Assembly: GCA_018711625.1 (NCBI GenBank)
Contig: DVID01000024.1
Span: 1 to 64,000 of the forward strand
Source of the DNA: Candidatus Limicola stercorigallinarum
GTDB lineage: Bacteria; Actinomycetota; Coriobacteriia; Coriobacteriales; Coriobacteriaceae
Reading direction: 5' to 3'
Length of the DNA: 64,000 bases
Shown: in pieces, positions 49,581-59,024 of the stretch
Position numbering within the stretch: the first letter of the stretch is position 1
How the letters are laid out: each line of letters begins with the position of its first letter
The notes under the pieces: generated by a model
Seen by the model: only the letters and a program-made list of their open reading frames with translations
What the model was told of the DNA's origin: nothing
The model's database searches: none
Program-made: the position numbers and the translations under genes

Positions 49581-50612
49581 CTATTCTTCAATCACAATCT
49601 CACAGACGGCACGAGCAGGCGGAAGATTCTTTAGATGGTCTTTCAGCCGATGCGATTCAGCGTTAAGGCTCACAAAGGTCAACCCACCGGAAATGATGCC
49701 GCCCACCACAGGAACAACCTTGCTGGCAGCCTTACCCACGCTTTGTTTTGTCAGGTTCACGCCAATAAGACGCAGCGTCTTCTTGAGCGGCATGTACCAC
49801 GCAAACTTTGTGAGCGCCGCACGAGCAACATTCCTCTCAACAGCAGGACGGACAACCTGTGCAGCAAAACATGCCAATGCCTTCGAGGCCCCGCCGACGC
49901 CAAGCATCACCCCTAGAAAGGATGCCAAGATGGCAAGCGTCTCATCATCGGTCTCTTTGCAATCATCGAGAAACGACGACCATCCGTAAAGATATGCGAG
50001 CTTCTGCATCACGCGGAACGCATGCACGTAGTACTGTGTCACGTCCGCGGGGATTGTCCCCAGCATGGCAAAACCGCCGGGCAATCCCGCTGCAAACGAC
50101 ATAGCGCTCGATTTCACAGTTTCGAATGAAATGGATTCTTCGGCTATGGCGTCAAGCACCGATGCTGAGATATCAGCAGATGCGGGCCGCTCCCGCACCG
50201 CTAGCGCTATCGCTTCTTCCGGAACATCTTTTTTGCGCAACTCCACAGTAAGGAAGTGCTCGCGATCGATCTGGACTCCTTGGAGACGTAAAACCTCGCC
50301 CAAAAACGAGATCGCAAACTCGGCTGCATCTTCATTTTGGTCGGATGCCTTCTCGGCAAGTTCCTCGCTCTTTGTGTTAACCAAGCCCATGAGCGCCCCA
50401 CTGGCATTAGCGGCCGCATCTCCCACGGCATTGCCCGCCGAGCGGGCAATGCCGTCCGCCGTGGCAAGCGCACCGTCAAAAACAGCACCCACGGCTGAAC
50501 CAACCTGGCCTAAATCAAGTGCAGGAAGTGCGAAACCTCCCTGCTTGCCTGCCACCGATTCAGTATCTCCTACCCGGCCATCCATGCAGCCATCTTCCCT
50601 GTTGGAGCGCAT
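49581..50612 (-). CDS. EcsC-family protein
   Basis: 343 residues. An Ala/Gly-rich N-terminal region (about 20-80) precedes an EcsC-like domain with the hallmark FAAGLPGGFAMLGTIPADVTQYYVHAFRVMQKLAYLYGW. A hydrophobic helix region follows (SVGKAASKVVPVVGGIISGGLTFVSL). Its ATG overlaps the last base of the upstream DUF4230 gene's TAA, so the two are coupled; an ATG at 50585 is an alternative start. EcsC proteins are associated with membrane and secretion functions, but their biochemistry is unknown. Confidence 0.75.
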   Translation of the reverse strand: MRSNREDGCMDGRVGDTESVAGKQGGFALPALDLGQVGSAVGAVFDGALATADGIARSAGNAVGDAAANASGALMGLVNTKSEELAEKASDQNEDAAEFAISFLGEVLRLQGVQIDREHFLTVELRKKDVPEEAIALAVRERPASADISASVLDAIAEESISFETVKSSAMSFAAGLPGGFAMLGTIPADVTQYYVHAFRVMQKLAYLYGWSSFLDDCKETDDETLAILASFLGVMLGVGGASKALACFAAQVVRPAVERNVARAALTKFAWYMPLKKTLRLIGVNLTKQSVGKAASKVVPVVGGIISGGLTFVSLNAESHRLKDHLKNLPPARAVCEIVIEE

Positions 50613-51262
50613 TAGGCGTCTTCTTCCGTTACGGGCGCGTCACGCCAAACAAAACCAATCTCCGCCTCATCGCCAAGCGCGGCATAGAAGAGCCTTGTTA
50701 GCTGAGACTCCGCCTCTTTCTGGGCCTCATCAAGTAAGCCACCTTCTATTGCATTCTTTTCGCTTTGCTCGATGCACCAGCGATGGAACTCGTCGACATC
50801 ATCGATATGGATTGGGTTCAGGCTGTTGTTATTCTCTTCAAGGACTCCCGAGGTGTCCATATCAGGTGTGTTAGAGATAATATATGCCGGGTCAAGCGTG
50901 ATAGTTATTGCGTCGCCTTGTTCCATAAAGTCCGCCGTTTCAAGGTTGACACCCGCCTTAATCGTGCCGTTATAGCGGTACCAGAAACTATTACCCGTAA
51001 AGGGAATATCGAAAAGGCCAAAAAACGACTCAGCGTCTGATTGCTTGTCCACAATGTTGTAATCCTGGGACACAGACACGAGCTCATTCTGCTCAACGAT
51101 ACGTCCAAATACCACCGATGCGCTCTCGTGTTTATCGACGTCGGGTGGGTTGTAGTTAGACAAAAAGAGCGTTCCAGCAATACCGATAATCAATCCAACA
51201 AGCGCGCCAATGGCACCAACCTTAATCAGCTTTATCTTGCCCTTCGGCAGCTTAATGTGCAT
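50612..51262 (-). CDS. Membrane-anchored DUF4230-like protein
   Basis: 216 residues. A basic N-terminus (MHIKLPKGKIKLIKV) is followed by one membrane helix (GAIGALVGLIIGIAGTLFLS, about residues 17-36) and an extracytoplasmic domain. That domain, with VVEQNELVSVSQDYNI, FWYRYNGTIKAGVNLE and DAITITLDPAYIISNTPDM, fits DUF4230. Function unknown. Translationally coupled to the EcsC-family gene. Confidence 0.75.
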   Translation of the reverse strand: MHIKLPKGKIKLIKVGAIGALVGLIIGIAGTLFLSNYNPPDVDKHESASVVFGRIVEQNELVSVSQDYNIVDKQSDAESFFGLFDIPFTGNSFWYRYNGTIKAGVNLETADFMEQGDAITITLDPAYIISNTPDMDTSGVLEENNNSLNPIHIDDVDEFHRWCIEQSEKNAIEGGLLDEAQKEAESQLTRLFYAALGDEAEIGFVWRDAPVTEEDA

Positions 51263-51339
51263 ACTCTTCCCCCATTTCGATTTATGTATGGCACTCTAGA
51301 GAGAGACACACCACATCATATCGCACATACGCTAAACGC

Positions 51340-51555
51340 ATGAATAACGCGCGTGAAAAGAGGAGCCTTGGCTCCGCGATCCGGAATCTGCGCGAGCAGC
51401 GGGGCATATCCCAGCGCAAGCTTGCGCTTATGACCGGAACCAGCCGTTCCTATCTCTGGAAAATCGAGGCAGGAACGGCTGATGTTGGTATTGATGTGCT
51501 CATTCGCATTGCTCAGGCACTCGATGTGCAGGTGCGGGAGCTTATTGAGTTCTAG
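51340..51555 (+). CDS. Small XRE-family DNA-binding protein
   Basis: 71 residues made almost entirely of an XRE helix-turn-helix: LGSAIRNLREQRGISQRKLALMTGTSRSYLWKIEAGTADVGIDVLIRIAQALDV. Divergent from the DUF4230-EcsC pair, whose start lies 77 bases away, so it is a candidate repressor of that pair or of itself. No clear ribosome site precedes the ATG, suggesting a leaderless or weak start. Confidence 0.85.
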   Translation: MNNAREKRSLGSAIRNLREQRGISQRKLALMTGTSRSYLWKIEAGTADVGIDVLIRIAQALDVQVRELIEF

Positions 51556-51577
51556 CTGTTGGGCCAGCCAAGCATGC

Positions 51578-52435
51578 TCATGCTACCGGACTTACCGTTA
51601 GGTTAATTGACTCAACGCTCTGGGATTCAATAAGGTTATCGAACTCCGTGCCATCGGATTGCTTCATAAACGTCATGGTGATCGGCGTATTGGGAGCCAC
51701 ACTCTGTGCGGTTACCACATACCCTTTGAGCGCCTCTACGTCTGACGGATCAATATACGAGCCGTCGCTCGCCGTTATGTCAAACGTGATGAAACCGGAC
51801 CCATAGTGGTCGTTATAGGTACCTGCCATCGACACGTATCCGACGCTCGCCAAGTTGCAGCCAACATAGTCCTTCACGTAGCGCGTGTATTTATCTGGCG
51901 CAGCCTCAAGAGCTGTAAGATCGGGTGCCTTAGAGGTTGACCCCACCTCATCAACAGCAAGAACAATTGACTCATAGCTCTGCGTCGACACGAGGTTATC
52001 GTATTCGTCGCCGTTTTCATCGAGCATAAAGGTATATTTGAGTTCTGTATTTGGCGCAATGCTCTGGGCAACTACGCGATAGCTCTTTAGCTCCTCGGGA
52101 GCGTTCCCCTCATCGTCTGGTGCATACTCAAGATATGATCCGTCCGGCGTACGATAAACAATCATCAACGTGCCAGCACCATATGCATCTCGCCGCGAGC
52201 CATCAAGCGCCGTATAGCCCACCGAGGCTGCGTTCATTCCCACATAATTTTTGATATACCACGTATGCTTGTCGGTTGATTCTTTGATAGTTATCTGTTC
52301 AGGCTGTTCCTGTGTGATCTGGGCAGACGTGCTGCTTGAACCTGTCGAATTCGCAGATGGCTGTGTACCAGCATTGCAACCAGACACCAGCACTATGCTA
52401 GCCATAACGACAACAAGAAAGATATTTCTCTTCAT
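51578..52435 (-). CDS. Lipoprotein with two copies of a repeat domain
   Basis: 285 residues. The signal MKRNIFLVVVMASIVLVSGC has a lipobox Cys at 20. After a Ser/Thr/Gln-rich linker come two similar units of about 100 residues. Unit 1 has YIKNYVGMNAASVGYTALDGSRRDAYGAG and SYRVVAQSIAPNTELKYTFM; unit 2 has YVKDYVGCNLASVGYVSMAGTYNDHYGSG and GYVVTAQSVAPNTPITMTFM. The YVG-N-ASVGY motif faintly recalls PASTA domains. The ATG at 52435 has AAGGAGG five bases upstream. Function unknown. Confidence 0.8.
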   Translation of the reverse strand: MKRNIFLVVVMASIVLVSGCNAGTQPSANSTGSSSTSAQITQEQPEQITIKESTDKHTWYIKNYVGMNAASVGYTALDGSRRDAYGAGTLMIVYRTPDGSYLEYAPDDEGNAPEELKSYRVVAQSIAPNTELKYTFMLDENGDEYDNLVSTQSYESIVLAVDEVGSTSKAPDLTALEAAPDKYTRYVKDYVGCNLASVGYVSMAGTYNDHYGSGFITFDITASDGSYIDPSDVEALKGYVVTAQSVAPNTPITMTFMKQSDGTEFDNLIESQSVESINLTVSPVA

Positions 52436-52495
52436 GAATTCCTCCTTGATTACTTGATTTCTGTCTTGCAATTTCACCAGTTCAAAAGCCCTTTG

Positions 52496-53167
52496 TTACA
52501 CCCTCGCGCGGCGGCGAGCGACCACCATCCATACCGCAGCAGCCAGAAGCACCACACCCGCAACGAGATAGAGCATCTGCGCAATGCCCCAATCATGTGT
52601 GCCACTGGGCAGCACAGCGCGATCGGTGAAATCCCATACCAGCACGCGCGACGCTGCAACACAAAGCAGGCCCATAACTGCCGAGCCAATGGGCTTGCCC
52701 AAGGCAGCGAGCAACAAGGCTAGCGCGCTCAGACCAGCCGTCACGTATATAACAATGGTGACAATGAGCCAAGCGCCTCCCAGAGCGGCGTATGCCTGGG
52801 CGTATTCCAGAAGTGACAAGTCCGCCGCGTCGGCAACCGTAAGACCTGCGGGCTCATAAAACATCAGGTCAGGCATCTGCGTCGCCGCTTCGCGATACGC
52901 ACTATTAGCAGAACCCCAAGGTAAGAAGAATGCCCCTAACAACACGAGCGCAGCGACGACCATGACAATACGTGCGATAAACGTCTGTACACCGCAAGCA
53001 GAACGTGCTGTGTCAACCCTACTCACACCCACTGGTGCCGCTGGAGGCGTCTGGGCGGACGATGCGGGAACCTCCTGCTTCGCTTGCGCTCCACACTTCG
53101 ACGCCATGTGGCGAGGCCCGTCCGGCACCTCCGCGGACTTTGCTGCCCCAGACAATTTCTCATCCAT
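52496..53167 (-). CDS. Four-helix membrane protein
   Basis: 223 residues. A polar 60-residue N-terminus is followed by about four membrane helices (FIARIVMVVAALVLLGAFFLPWG, a YAALGGAWLIVTIVIYVTAGLSALALLLAALG block and MLYLVAGVVLLAAAVWMVV). The ATG overlaps the end of the MerR-type gene by eight bases, so it is co-translated with it. Function unknown; the pairing suggests it is controlled by, or signals to, that regulator. Confidence 0.75.
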   Translation of the reverse strand: MDEKLSGAAKSAEVPDGPRHMASKCGAQAKQEVPASSAQTPPAAPVGVSRVDTARSACGVQTFIARIVMVVAALVLLGAFFLPWGSANSAYREAATQMPDLMFYEPAGLTVADAADLSLLEYAQAYAALGGAWLIVTIVIYVTAGLSALALLLAALGKPIGSAVMGLLCVAASRVLVWDFTDRAVLPSGTHDWGIAQMLYLVAGVVLLAAAVWMVVARRRARV

Positions 53168-54101
53168 CAATCTTCATCCCTTCGCTCTTGTCGTTTATTC
53201 CGTTCTCAAACGCGCCCATGGCCGCCATACCAAGCAGCGAAAACGAACCTTCGCCAAACGCCAGCTCAATGGGAACGCCGTTTTCTGCCTCGGTAAGCAC
53301 GTGGCAGAGAGCCGCTCCTGCAAAGCGCAGGGAAGTCTCGTCGGGAGCGTCCGCATCGGCGGAGCCTGCGGCAGCACCCGCGCTACCAGGGCACTCGTCG
53401 GCTGTGGCATCAGTGCCGTCCGAACATACAAGCAGCCACGTTGCTTGCCCGATCATCCGGTTTGCCAGCGCCTGCGATTCCGCTTTGTCTAAAGCCCTCG
53501 CCCGCGCTGCGGCCTCACGCACATCTACAAAGCGGGGACTCTCCGGCACGTCGAATAACGGCGCCTCCACAGACAGCTCATCCCAAATGACATCAAGCAT
53601 CCGTCTGGTCAACTCATCCAGACGGGCGCGAACACGATGCACCATTGCTTCAGACGGTGCCCCATGCGCCCGCGCACTTGCCATCGCCCGCTCGGCACTA
53701 TGCGCAAGCGCCACTTCCATGACGCTCCGCAGCCGATCATCTACCGTGCGCGCTGCAGCATCCTCTAGATATTCCAGCGTGGCTAGCTTCTCGTTTAAAT
53801 CGGCTAGCCGCGTGAGTAGCTGTCGCTCTTTGTTACGCAGCGTATCCACAAATGCATCCCCCTCTTCAAGCAAGCTGAACACCGCTCGCTCGACCTCCTT
53901 GAGCGTGAAGCCCGCCTTCATAAGCTGTCGCACCAGATAGAACGCCAGCAAATCCCCCTCATCAAAGCGCGAGTACCCCGGCTTTGACACCGCTGGCTCC
54001 CAAAAGCCCAGACCGTCGCCTGATGTATTGGGGTTGCAAAGATCCTGAATCATATGGCGCGTAAGCCCCGTCAGTTGCTCGACCTGGGACCGTTTCCACA
54101 T
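53160..54101 (-). CDS. MerR-like transcriptional regulator
   Basis: 313 residues. The N-terminal 75 residues form a MerR-type winged helix (SQVEQLTGLTRHMIQDLCNPN, GYSRFDEGDLLAFYLVRQLMKAGFTLKEVERAV). A long helical segment (about 80-150) follows, then a C-terminal domain of about 160 residues without a recognised family. The ATG at 54101 has GGGAGG five bases upstream; longer in-frame readings are unsupported. A 15-bp palindrome at 54332-54346 lies upstream and is a candidate operator. Confidence 0.8.
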   Translation of the reverse strand: MWKRSQVEQLTGLTRHMIQDLCNPNTSGDGLGFWEPAVSKPGYSRFDEGDLLAFYLVRQLMKAGFTLKEVERAVFSLLEEGDAFVDTLRNKERQLLTRLADLNEKLATLEYLEDAAARTVDDRLRSVMEVALAHSAERAMASARAHGAPSEAMVHRVRARLDELTRRMLDVIWDELSVEAPLFDVPESPRFVDVREAAARARALDKAESQALANRMIGQATWLLVCSDGTDATADECPGSAGAAAGSADADAPDETSLRFAGAALCHVLTEAENGVPIELAFGEGSFSLLGMAAMGAFENGINDKSEGMKIDG

Positions 54102-54331
54102 GGGCACCTCCCTCGCGCACCATGCTGCACCGCCCGGTAACCGGGTGGCAAGAACGCCGCGGGGGGCCTCGCCACACGCATGCCCCAAGCGCTCGCGGAA
54201 CAACCTGGCGACGCCTTCGCCTTGTAGCCACAGCTTTCTCATCCGCCAATTCCTTTCACTCGATGCTGTCGGCACAATGCCGTCCTTCGAGAAAGGCCTT
54301 GTGATTTTCGCGAATGTTGAGCGCACTTTCC

Positions 54332-54346
54332 TCAGGTGTCACCTGA
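54332..54346. promoter_or_regulatory. 15-bp palindrome upstream of the MerR gene
   Basis: TCAGGTG-T-CACCTGA is symmetrical about one central base, about 230 bases upstream of the MerR-type start. TTGCAA lies beside it on the minus strand. Candidate operator; no binding data. Confidence 0.4.
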
Positions 54347-54601
54347 ATTTGCAAGCAAGAGTGGAGGCAGCAAGCACCTGCCCACGCGGCACATATGGGA
54401 TACGCTAGATGTCAGCTCACGCATCTGCGGGGCATGGGATACCTTGATCGATATCGTCCCGAGTGACAACCGCGCTGATGCTGCGCCGACCGTGTGATAT
54501 TGACGGAGCGCCGCAGCAACATCCATGTAGAAACTGAGCAGAAAACAGCGCATCGGCGACATGCATCAGCCGTGCAAACCCGCTCCTGTCGAGCTCAATC
54601 T

Positions 54602-54744
54602 AAATCTTTTCGATTTGTTGCAGTTTGGAGCGCACCCTCCGAGTAGACTGACCTTTGCGCGAAACAAAAGCGCAGGCCACAGCGTTGCGCTTCAGCCGTG
54701 TACTTTGCAAATCAGCCTCAAACTGCAACAAATCGAAAAGATTT
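54602..54744. repeat. Type A intergenic element, copy 2
   Basis: Perfect 26-bp inverted arms (54602-54627 with 54719-54744) enclose 91 bases. The core has GAGTAGA (54641-54647) and, 21 bases on, AAACAAAAGCGCAGG (54662-54676), the same two blocks at the same spacing as copy 1 at 37628-37772. The arms (beginning AAATCTTTTCGATTTGTTGC) are unrelated to those of copy 1. Confidence 0.8.
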
Positions 54745-54933
54745 TGGCCGAAAGGTTGGAAACAGGCCCCGCATCCATGCAAACCGCATTTCCCGAGAAG
54801 GTGAGAGCCCAAACGCACCTCAAGTCCCAGCAACACAGCAAGGTATGCGTAACAGATGCCCGGATAATCGCTTGGCCCGCCAGCCAGGGGATACCGGCAC
54901 AAGAGCACTGCCCCACTCATGCTGGCTGAGTAC

Positions 54934-55485
54934 CTACCACAGCTGAACGTATACTTCCACGTTTGCATGATCCGGCGCATCGATGAACGTAACCTCATAC
55001 GGCACCGTCTTATCAGCTGTAGGCACATCAACGAAACTCATGGCACCCGATACGATTGCCCCGCTCGCATCGCGAAGCAGCGCGGTCACCGCTACACCGC
55101 TCATCCACACATCATCACCTGCAGACACGAGGGAAACCTCGCCCGTTACGATGGCGTAGCCCAAGTCGTTGGGAACCTCAGAGGCGGTTGCTGCAAACTC
55201 CCACACTGGTCCCGTTGCTGTTGTCACGTTATACGCTTTGGGCCGTCCCACGGAGAAACTCACCGTGTCTGGCGGGGTACCGTTACCTGCCTGAGAGCCA
55301 CAAGCGACGTTTTGCCCCGGATAAACCAAGTTGAGCATCTGGGTATCCGTGAAGAGAATCGTCCCATCCGATGCGCGGCCGGTGATTGTGACCTCAGGGA
55401 GCTGGATAAGCAGATCATCACTTGTGTTGCGCAAAATAAAGCCGTAGTCGATATAGCCCGCCTCGGCGACCTCGCACCCACTCAT
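54934..55485 (-). CDS. Fragment of a secreted protein, probably truncated
   Basis: About 183 residues of beta-rich sequence (GYIDYGFILRNTSDDLLIQLPEV, TDTQMLNLVYPGQNVAC, a second similar half later) that resembles FxLYD-type extracytoplasmic domains. There is no signal peptide or lipobox, and the reading starts immediately after the leuB terminator with only a weak GAGG site. It looks like the C-terminal remnant of a longer exported protein, possibly a pseudogene, though expression from the TTG or ATG near 55485-55494 cannot be excluded. Confidence 0.4.
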   Translation of the reverse strand: MSGCEVAEAGYIDYGFILRNTSDDLLIQLPEVTITGRASDGTILFTDTQMLNLVYPGQNVACGSQAGNGTPPDTVSFSVGRPKAYNVTTATGPVWEFAATASEVPNDLGYAIVTGEVSLVSAGDDVWMSGVAVTALLRDASGAIVSGAMSFVDVPTADKTVPYEVTFIDAPDHANVEVYVQLW

Positions 55486-55492
55486 GCGCCTC

Positions 55493-55529
55493 AAAAACGC
55501 CCGCTTCGGCGCATAACCGAAGCGGGCGT
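55493..55529 (-). terminator. Rho-independent terminator of the leu operon
   Basis: A 13-bp perfect stem (55497-55509 with 55517-55529) and a 7-base loop are followed on the minus strand by TTTTT, about 30 bases after the leuB stop. Confidence 0.93.
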
Positions 55530-55560
55530 GTGCGTTGGCAGGCAGCTAAACGCGTGGTCC

Positions 55561-56727
55561 TTACAGCTTTTCGACCACCTTGTCGCCCATGGCGGCGGTG
55601 CCCAGAATCTTCTCGGCGGATGTGGTTTCGTCTGCGATATCGCGTGTACGCCAGCCCTCATCGAGAACGGCTGTCACCGCGGTGCGAATCGCATCCGCAG
55701 CTTCTCCCATGTCAAAGCTGTAGCGCAGCATCATCTCAACAGAAAGAATCTGAGCAAGCGGGTTGGCGATGCCCTGGCCCGCGATATCGGGCGCACTGCC
55801 GTGGCTCGGCTCGTAGAGCGCCACGCCGTCACCCAGGCTGGCGGAAGCGAGCATGCCAAGCGATCCTGTGATCTGCGCCGCCTCGTCGGAGAGGATGTCG
55901 CCAAACATGTTCTCCGTCACCACCACATCAAAGGTGGCCGGGCGATTGATGAGCTGCATGGCCGCGTTGTCTACCAGCACGTCCTCAAGCTCAACGTCCG
56001 GGTACTCCTCCTGCCCGATGCGGTGCACAATCTCGCGCCACATGCGGCTTGTCTCAAGCACATTGGCCTTGTCCACACTCGACACCTTGCCGCGACGCTT
56101 ACGCGCGGCCTCAAACGCCTGGCGCGCGATGCGCTCAATCTCGTACTCGCGGTACTCCAGCGTGTCATAGGCGCGCTGGCCGGGTGCGCCATCCGTGCCG
56201 GCGCCCTCCTCATTGTAGAAGCGCTCGCGGCGGCCAAAGTACAGGCCACCCGTGAGCTCGCGCACGATCATCATGTCCACGCCGTCGATGACCTCGGGGC
56301 GAAGCGTCGAGGCGCCTGCGAGCGCCGAGAAAATCTGCACCGGGCGCAGGTTGGTGTAGAGCCCAAGCTCCTTGCGGATCTTGAGCAGACCCTGCTCGGG
56401 ACGAGGTGCTGCGGGGTCGGTGGTATCCCACTTGGGCCCACCCACCGAAGCCAAAAGCACGGCGTCCGAGGCACGCGCCGCATCAAGCGTGGCATCGGGC
56501 AGCGGGTTGCCGCAGGCGTCGATAGCGGCACCGCCAATGAGCTCATCTTCGCAAGCAAACGACACGCCGTACTTCGCGCCCACGGCATCGAGCACCTTTT
56601 TGCCCTCGGCGATAATCTCTGGCCCAATGCCATCGCCCGGAAGGCAGCAAATCTTATACGTCTTTTTCACGTTACAGCTCCAATCTAACGAGCTCGGGCC
56701 CGCTGCAAACGGATTATCCAGCGACAT
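55561..56727 (-). CDS. leuB: 3-isopropylmalate dehydrogenase
   Basis: NAD-dependent oxidative decarboxylase, third step of leucine synthesis. Typical segments are [58 protein letters not shown] and the late block [25 protein letters not shown] with [14 protein letters not shown]. The ATG at 56727 is used because AAGGAGG lies four bases upstream. It adds an 18-residue N-terminal extension not usual in the family; a GTG at about 56673 would give the standard length. Last gene of leuA-leuC-leuD-leuB. Confidence 0.95.
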   Translation of the reverse strand: MSLDNPFAAGPSSLDWSCNVKKTYKICCLPGDGIGPEIIAEGKKVLDAVGAKYGVSFACEDELIGGAAIDACGNPLPDATLDAARASDAVLLASVGGPKWDTTDPAAPRPEQGLLKIRKELGLYTNLRPVQIFSALAGASTLRPEVIDGVDMMIVRELTGGLYFGRRERFYNEEGAGTDGAPGQRAYDTLEYREYEIERIARQAFEAARKRRGKVSSVDKANVLETSRMWREIVHRIGQEEYPDVELEDVLVDNAAMQLINRPATFDVVVTENMFGDILSDEAAQITGSLGMLASASLGDGVALYEPSHGSAPDIAGQGIANPLAQILSVEMMLRYSFDMGEAADAIRTAVTAVLDEGWRTRDIADETTSAEKILGTAAMGDKVVEKL

Positions 56728-56759
56728 GCGTCCTCCTTACCCAACGAAGCGGAGATGAA

Positions 56760-56829
56760 ATGGGGCGAAACGAACCCGTCCCCATCCATCCCGAATGGGG
56801 CGAAACGAACCCGTCCCCATCCATCCCGG
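56760..56829. repeat. 35-bp tandem direct repeat, REP-like
   Basis: Two adjacent copies (56760-56794 and 56795-56829) match at 34 of 35 bases and begin ATGGGGCGAAACGAACCCGT. The motif GAAAC-AACCCGTCCCCATCCATCC recurs at 62696-62720. It lies between leuD and leuB. Confidence 0.85.
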
Positions 56830-56848
56830 AGCGCCAAGATGCGGTACC

Positions 56849-57349
56849 TCAGTTCTTGCCGGCAATCTTTTGGCGCGTACGCTCCACCAAGCCGCCCGCC
56901 TCGATAATCTCGGCAATAAAGGACGGGAAGGGCTCTGCGGTAAACGTGGCCCCCGTGTCCAGGTTGGTGATGGTTCCCGTCTCGGTATCTACAGCAACAC
57001 GCGCGCCGTCGGCGATGGCGTCTACCGCCTCGGGGCACTCCATGATGGCGAGGCCTACGTTGATGGCGTTACGGTAGAAAATGCGTGCGAAGCTCTTGGC
57101 GATGACGCACGAAACGCCCGCTGCCTTGAGCGCCACCGGCGCATGCTCACGGCTTGAGCCGCAGCCAAAGTTCTCCTCGGCCACCACAATGTCACCCTGT
57201 TGCACGCGCTCATGGAACGTAGGATCAATGTCCTCCATGGCGTGCGCCGCCAGATGCGCATGGTCGGAGCTGTTGAGATAGCGCGCCGGAATAATCACAT
57301 CGGTATCAACGTCGCGTCCATATTTAAAAACGGTACCTTCGAAGTGCAT
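56849..57349 (-). CDS. leuD: 3-isopropylmalate dehydratase small subunit
   Basis: Partner of LeuC in isomerising 2- to 3-isopropylmalate. The 166-residue sequence has the swivel-domain features [36 protein letters not shown] and [29 protein letters not shown] precedes the ATG. Two spacers flank it: a type B repeat lies between it and leuC, and the 35-bp tandem repeats lie before leuB. Confidence 0.97.
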   Translation of the reverse strand: MHFEGTVFKYGRDVDTDVIIPARYLNSSDHAHLAAHAMEDIDPTFHERVQQGDIVVAEENFGCGSSREHAPVALKAAGVSCVIAKSFARIFYRNAINVGLAIMECPEAVDAIADGARVAVDTETGTITNLDTGATFTAEPFPSFIAEIIEAGGLVERTRQKIAGKN

Positions 57350-57415
57350 GAATCTTTCCTTTCAACAACGTTGTCCTTGCATCTTTTACGGTGCGAAGGC
57401 GAACTGGTTGCACGA

Positions 57416-57489
57416 GGGATCCGGATACATCGTCCCGCGCGCAGTTCGCGCAAGCGTTGTTTGAGCACGGGATGATGTGTCCGAATCCC
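57416..57489. repeat. Type B element, copy 3 (leuC-leuD spacer)
   Basis: Arms 57416-57437 and 57468-57489 pair over 22 bp with three differences, all compatible with G-U pairing. The core contains CGCGCAGTTC and TTGTTTGAGCA, shared with the two copies between leuA and leuC, while the arms are unrelated to theirs. Confidence 0.8.
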
Positions 57490-57499
57490 CTTGAGGGAG

Positions 57500-58765
<1,266 letters not shown>

Positions 58766-58791
58766 GACTACTCCTTTATCTTCCTCAGGAC

Positions 58792-58872
58792 GTGGCACCG
58801 TTATCATCCCGTGCTCAGACAGTCCTCGCGCTTCGCGCTGCGGAACTGCGCGCGGGACGATAACGGTGCCAC
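58792..58872. repeat. Type B element, copy 1 (leuA-leuC spacer)
   Basis: Arms 58792-58811 and 58853-58872 (GTGGCACCGTTATC half) pair at 19 of 20 positions. On the minus strand the core reads CGCGCAGTTCCGCAG, a GC-rich hairpin, then GGACTGTCTGAGCA, matching copy 2 in reverse orientation. Confidence 0.82.
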
Positions 58873-58926
58873 AATCTTCCGTTGACAACATACAACTAAC
58901 AATCTCCCGGCAAAGGAGATGTGCGT

Positions 58927-59016
58927 GGGGTGGGGCCTTTTGCCCCACGCGCAGTTCCGCAGGCAAGCGAAGCGCAGCCGAGGACTGTTTGAGCATGGGG
59001 TAAAAGGCCCCACCCC
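58927..59016. repeat. Type B element, copy 2 (downstream of leuA)
   Basis: Arms 58927-58947 and 58996-59016 pair at 20 of 21 positions (GGGGTGGGGCCTTTT half). The core reads CGCGCAGTTCCGCAG, a small hairpin, then GGACTGTTTGAGCA. It lies immediately after leuA and could also act as a structured barrier in the transcript. Confidence 0.82.
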
Positions 59017-59024
59017 TGGGGGAA

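Larger units (their letters stand above)
54102..54933. other. About 830-base gene-free stretch with the second type A element
   Basis: No supported gene. It contains the palindrome at 54332-54346, then the type A element at 54602-54744. The remainder to the fragment gene at 54934 shows no recognisable feature. Confidence 0.6.

Noticed and set aside
54919-56688. 589-codon plus-strand frame over leuB
   Set aside because: Antisense shadow of leuB and the adjacent fragment, with no ribosome site and no family resemblance.
56760-56829. Possible CRISPR repeats
   Set aside because: Two copies are adjacent with no spacer, there are no cas genes, and the motif recurs as a hairpin elsewhere, so REP-like repeats fit better.
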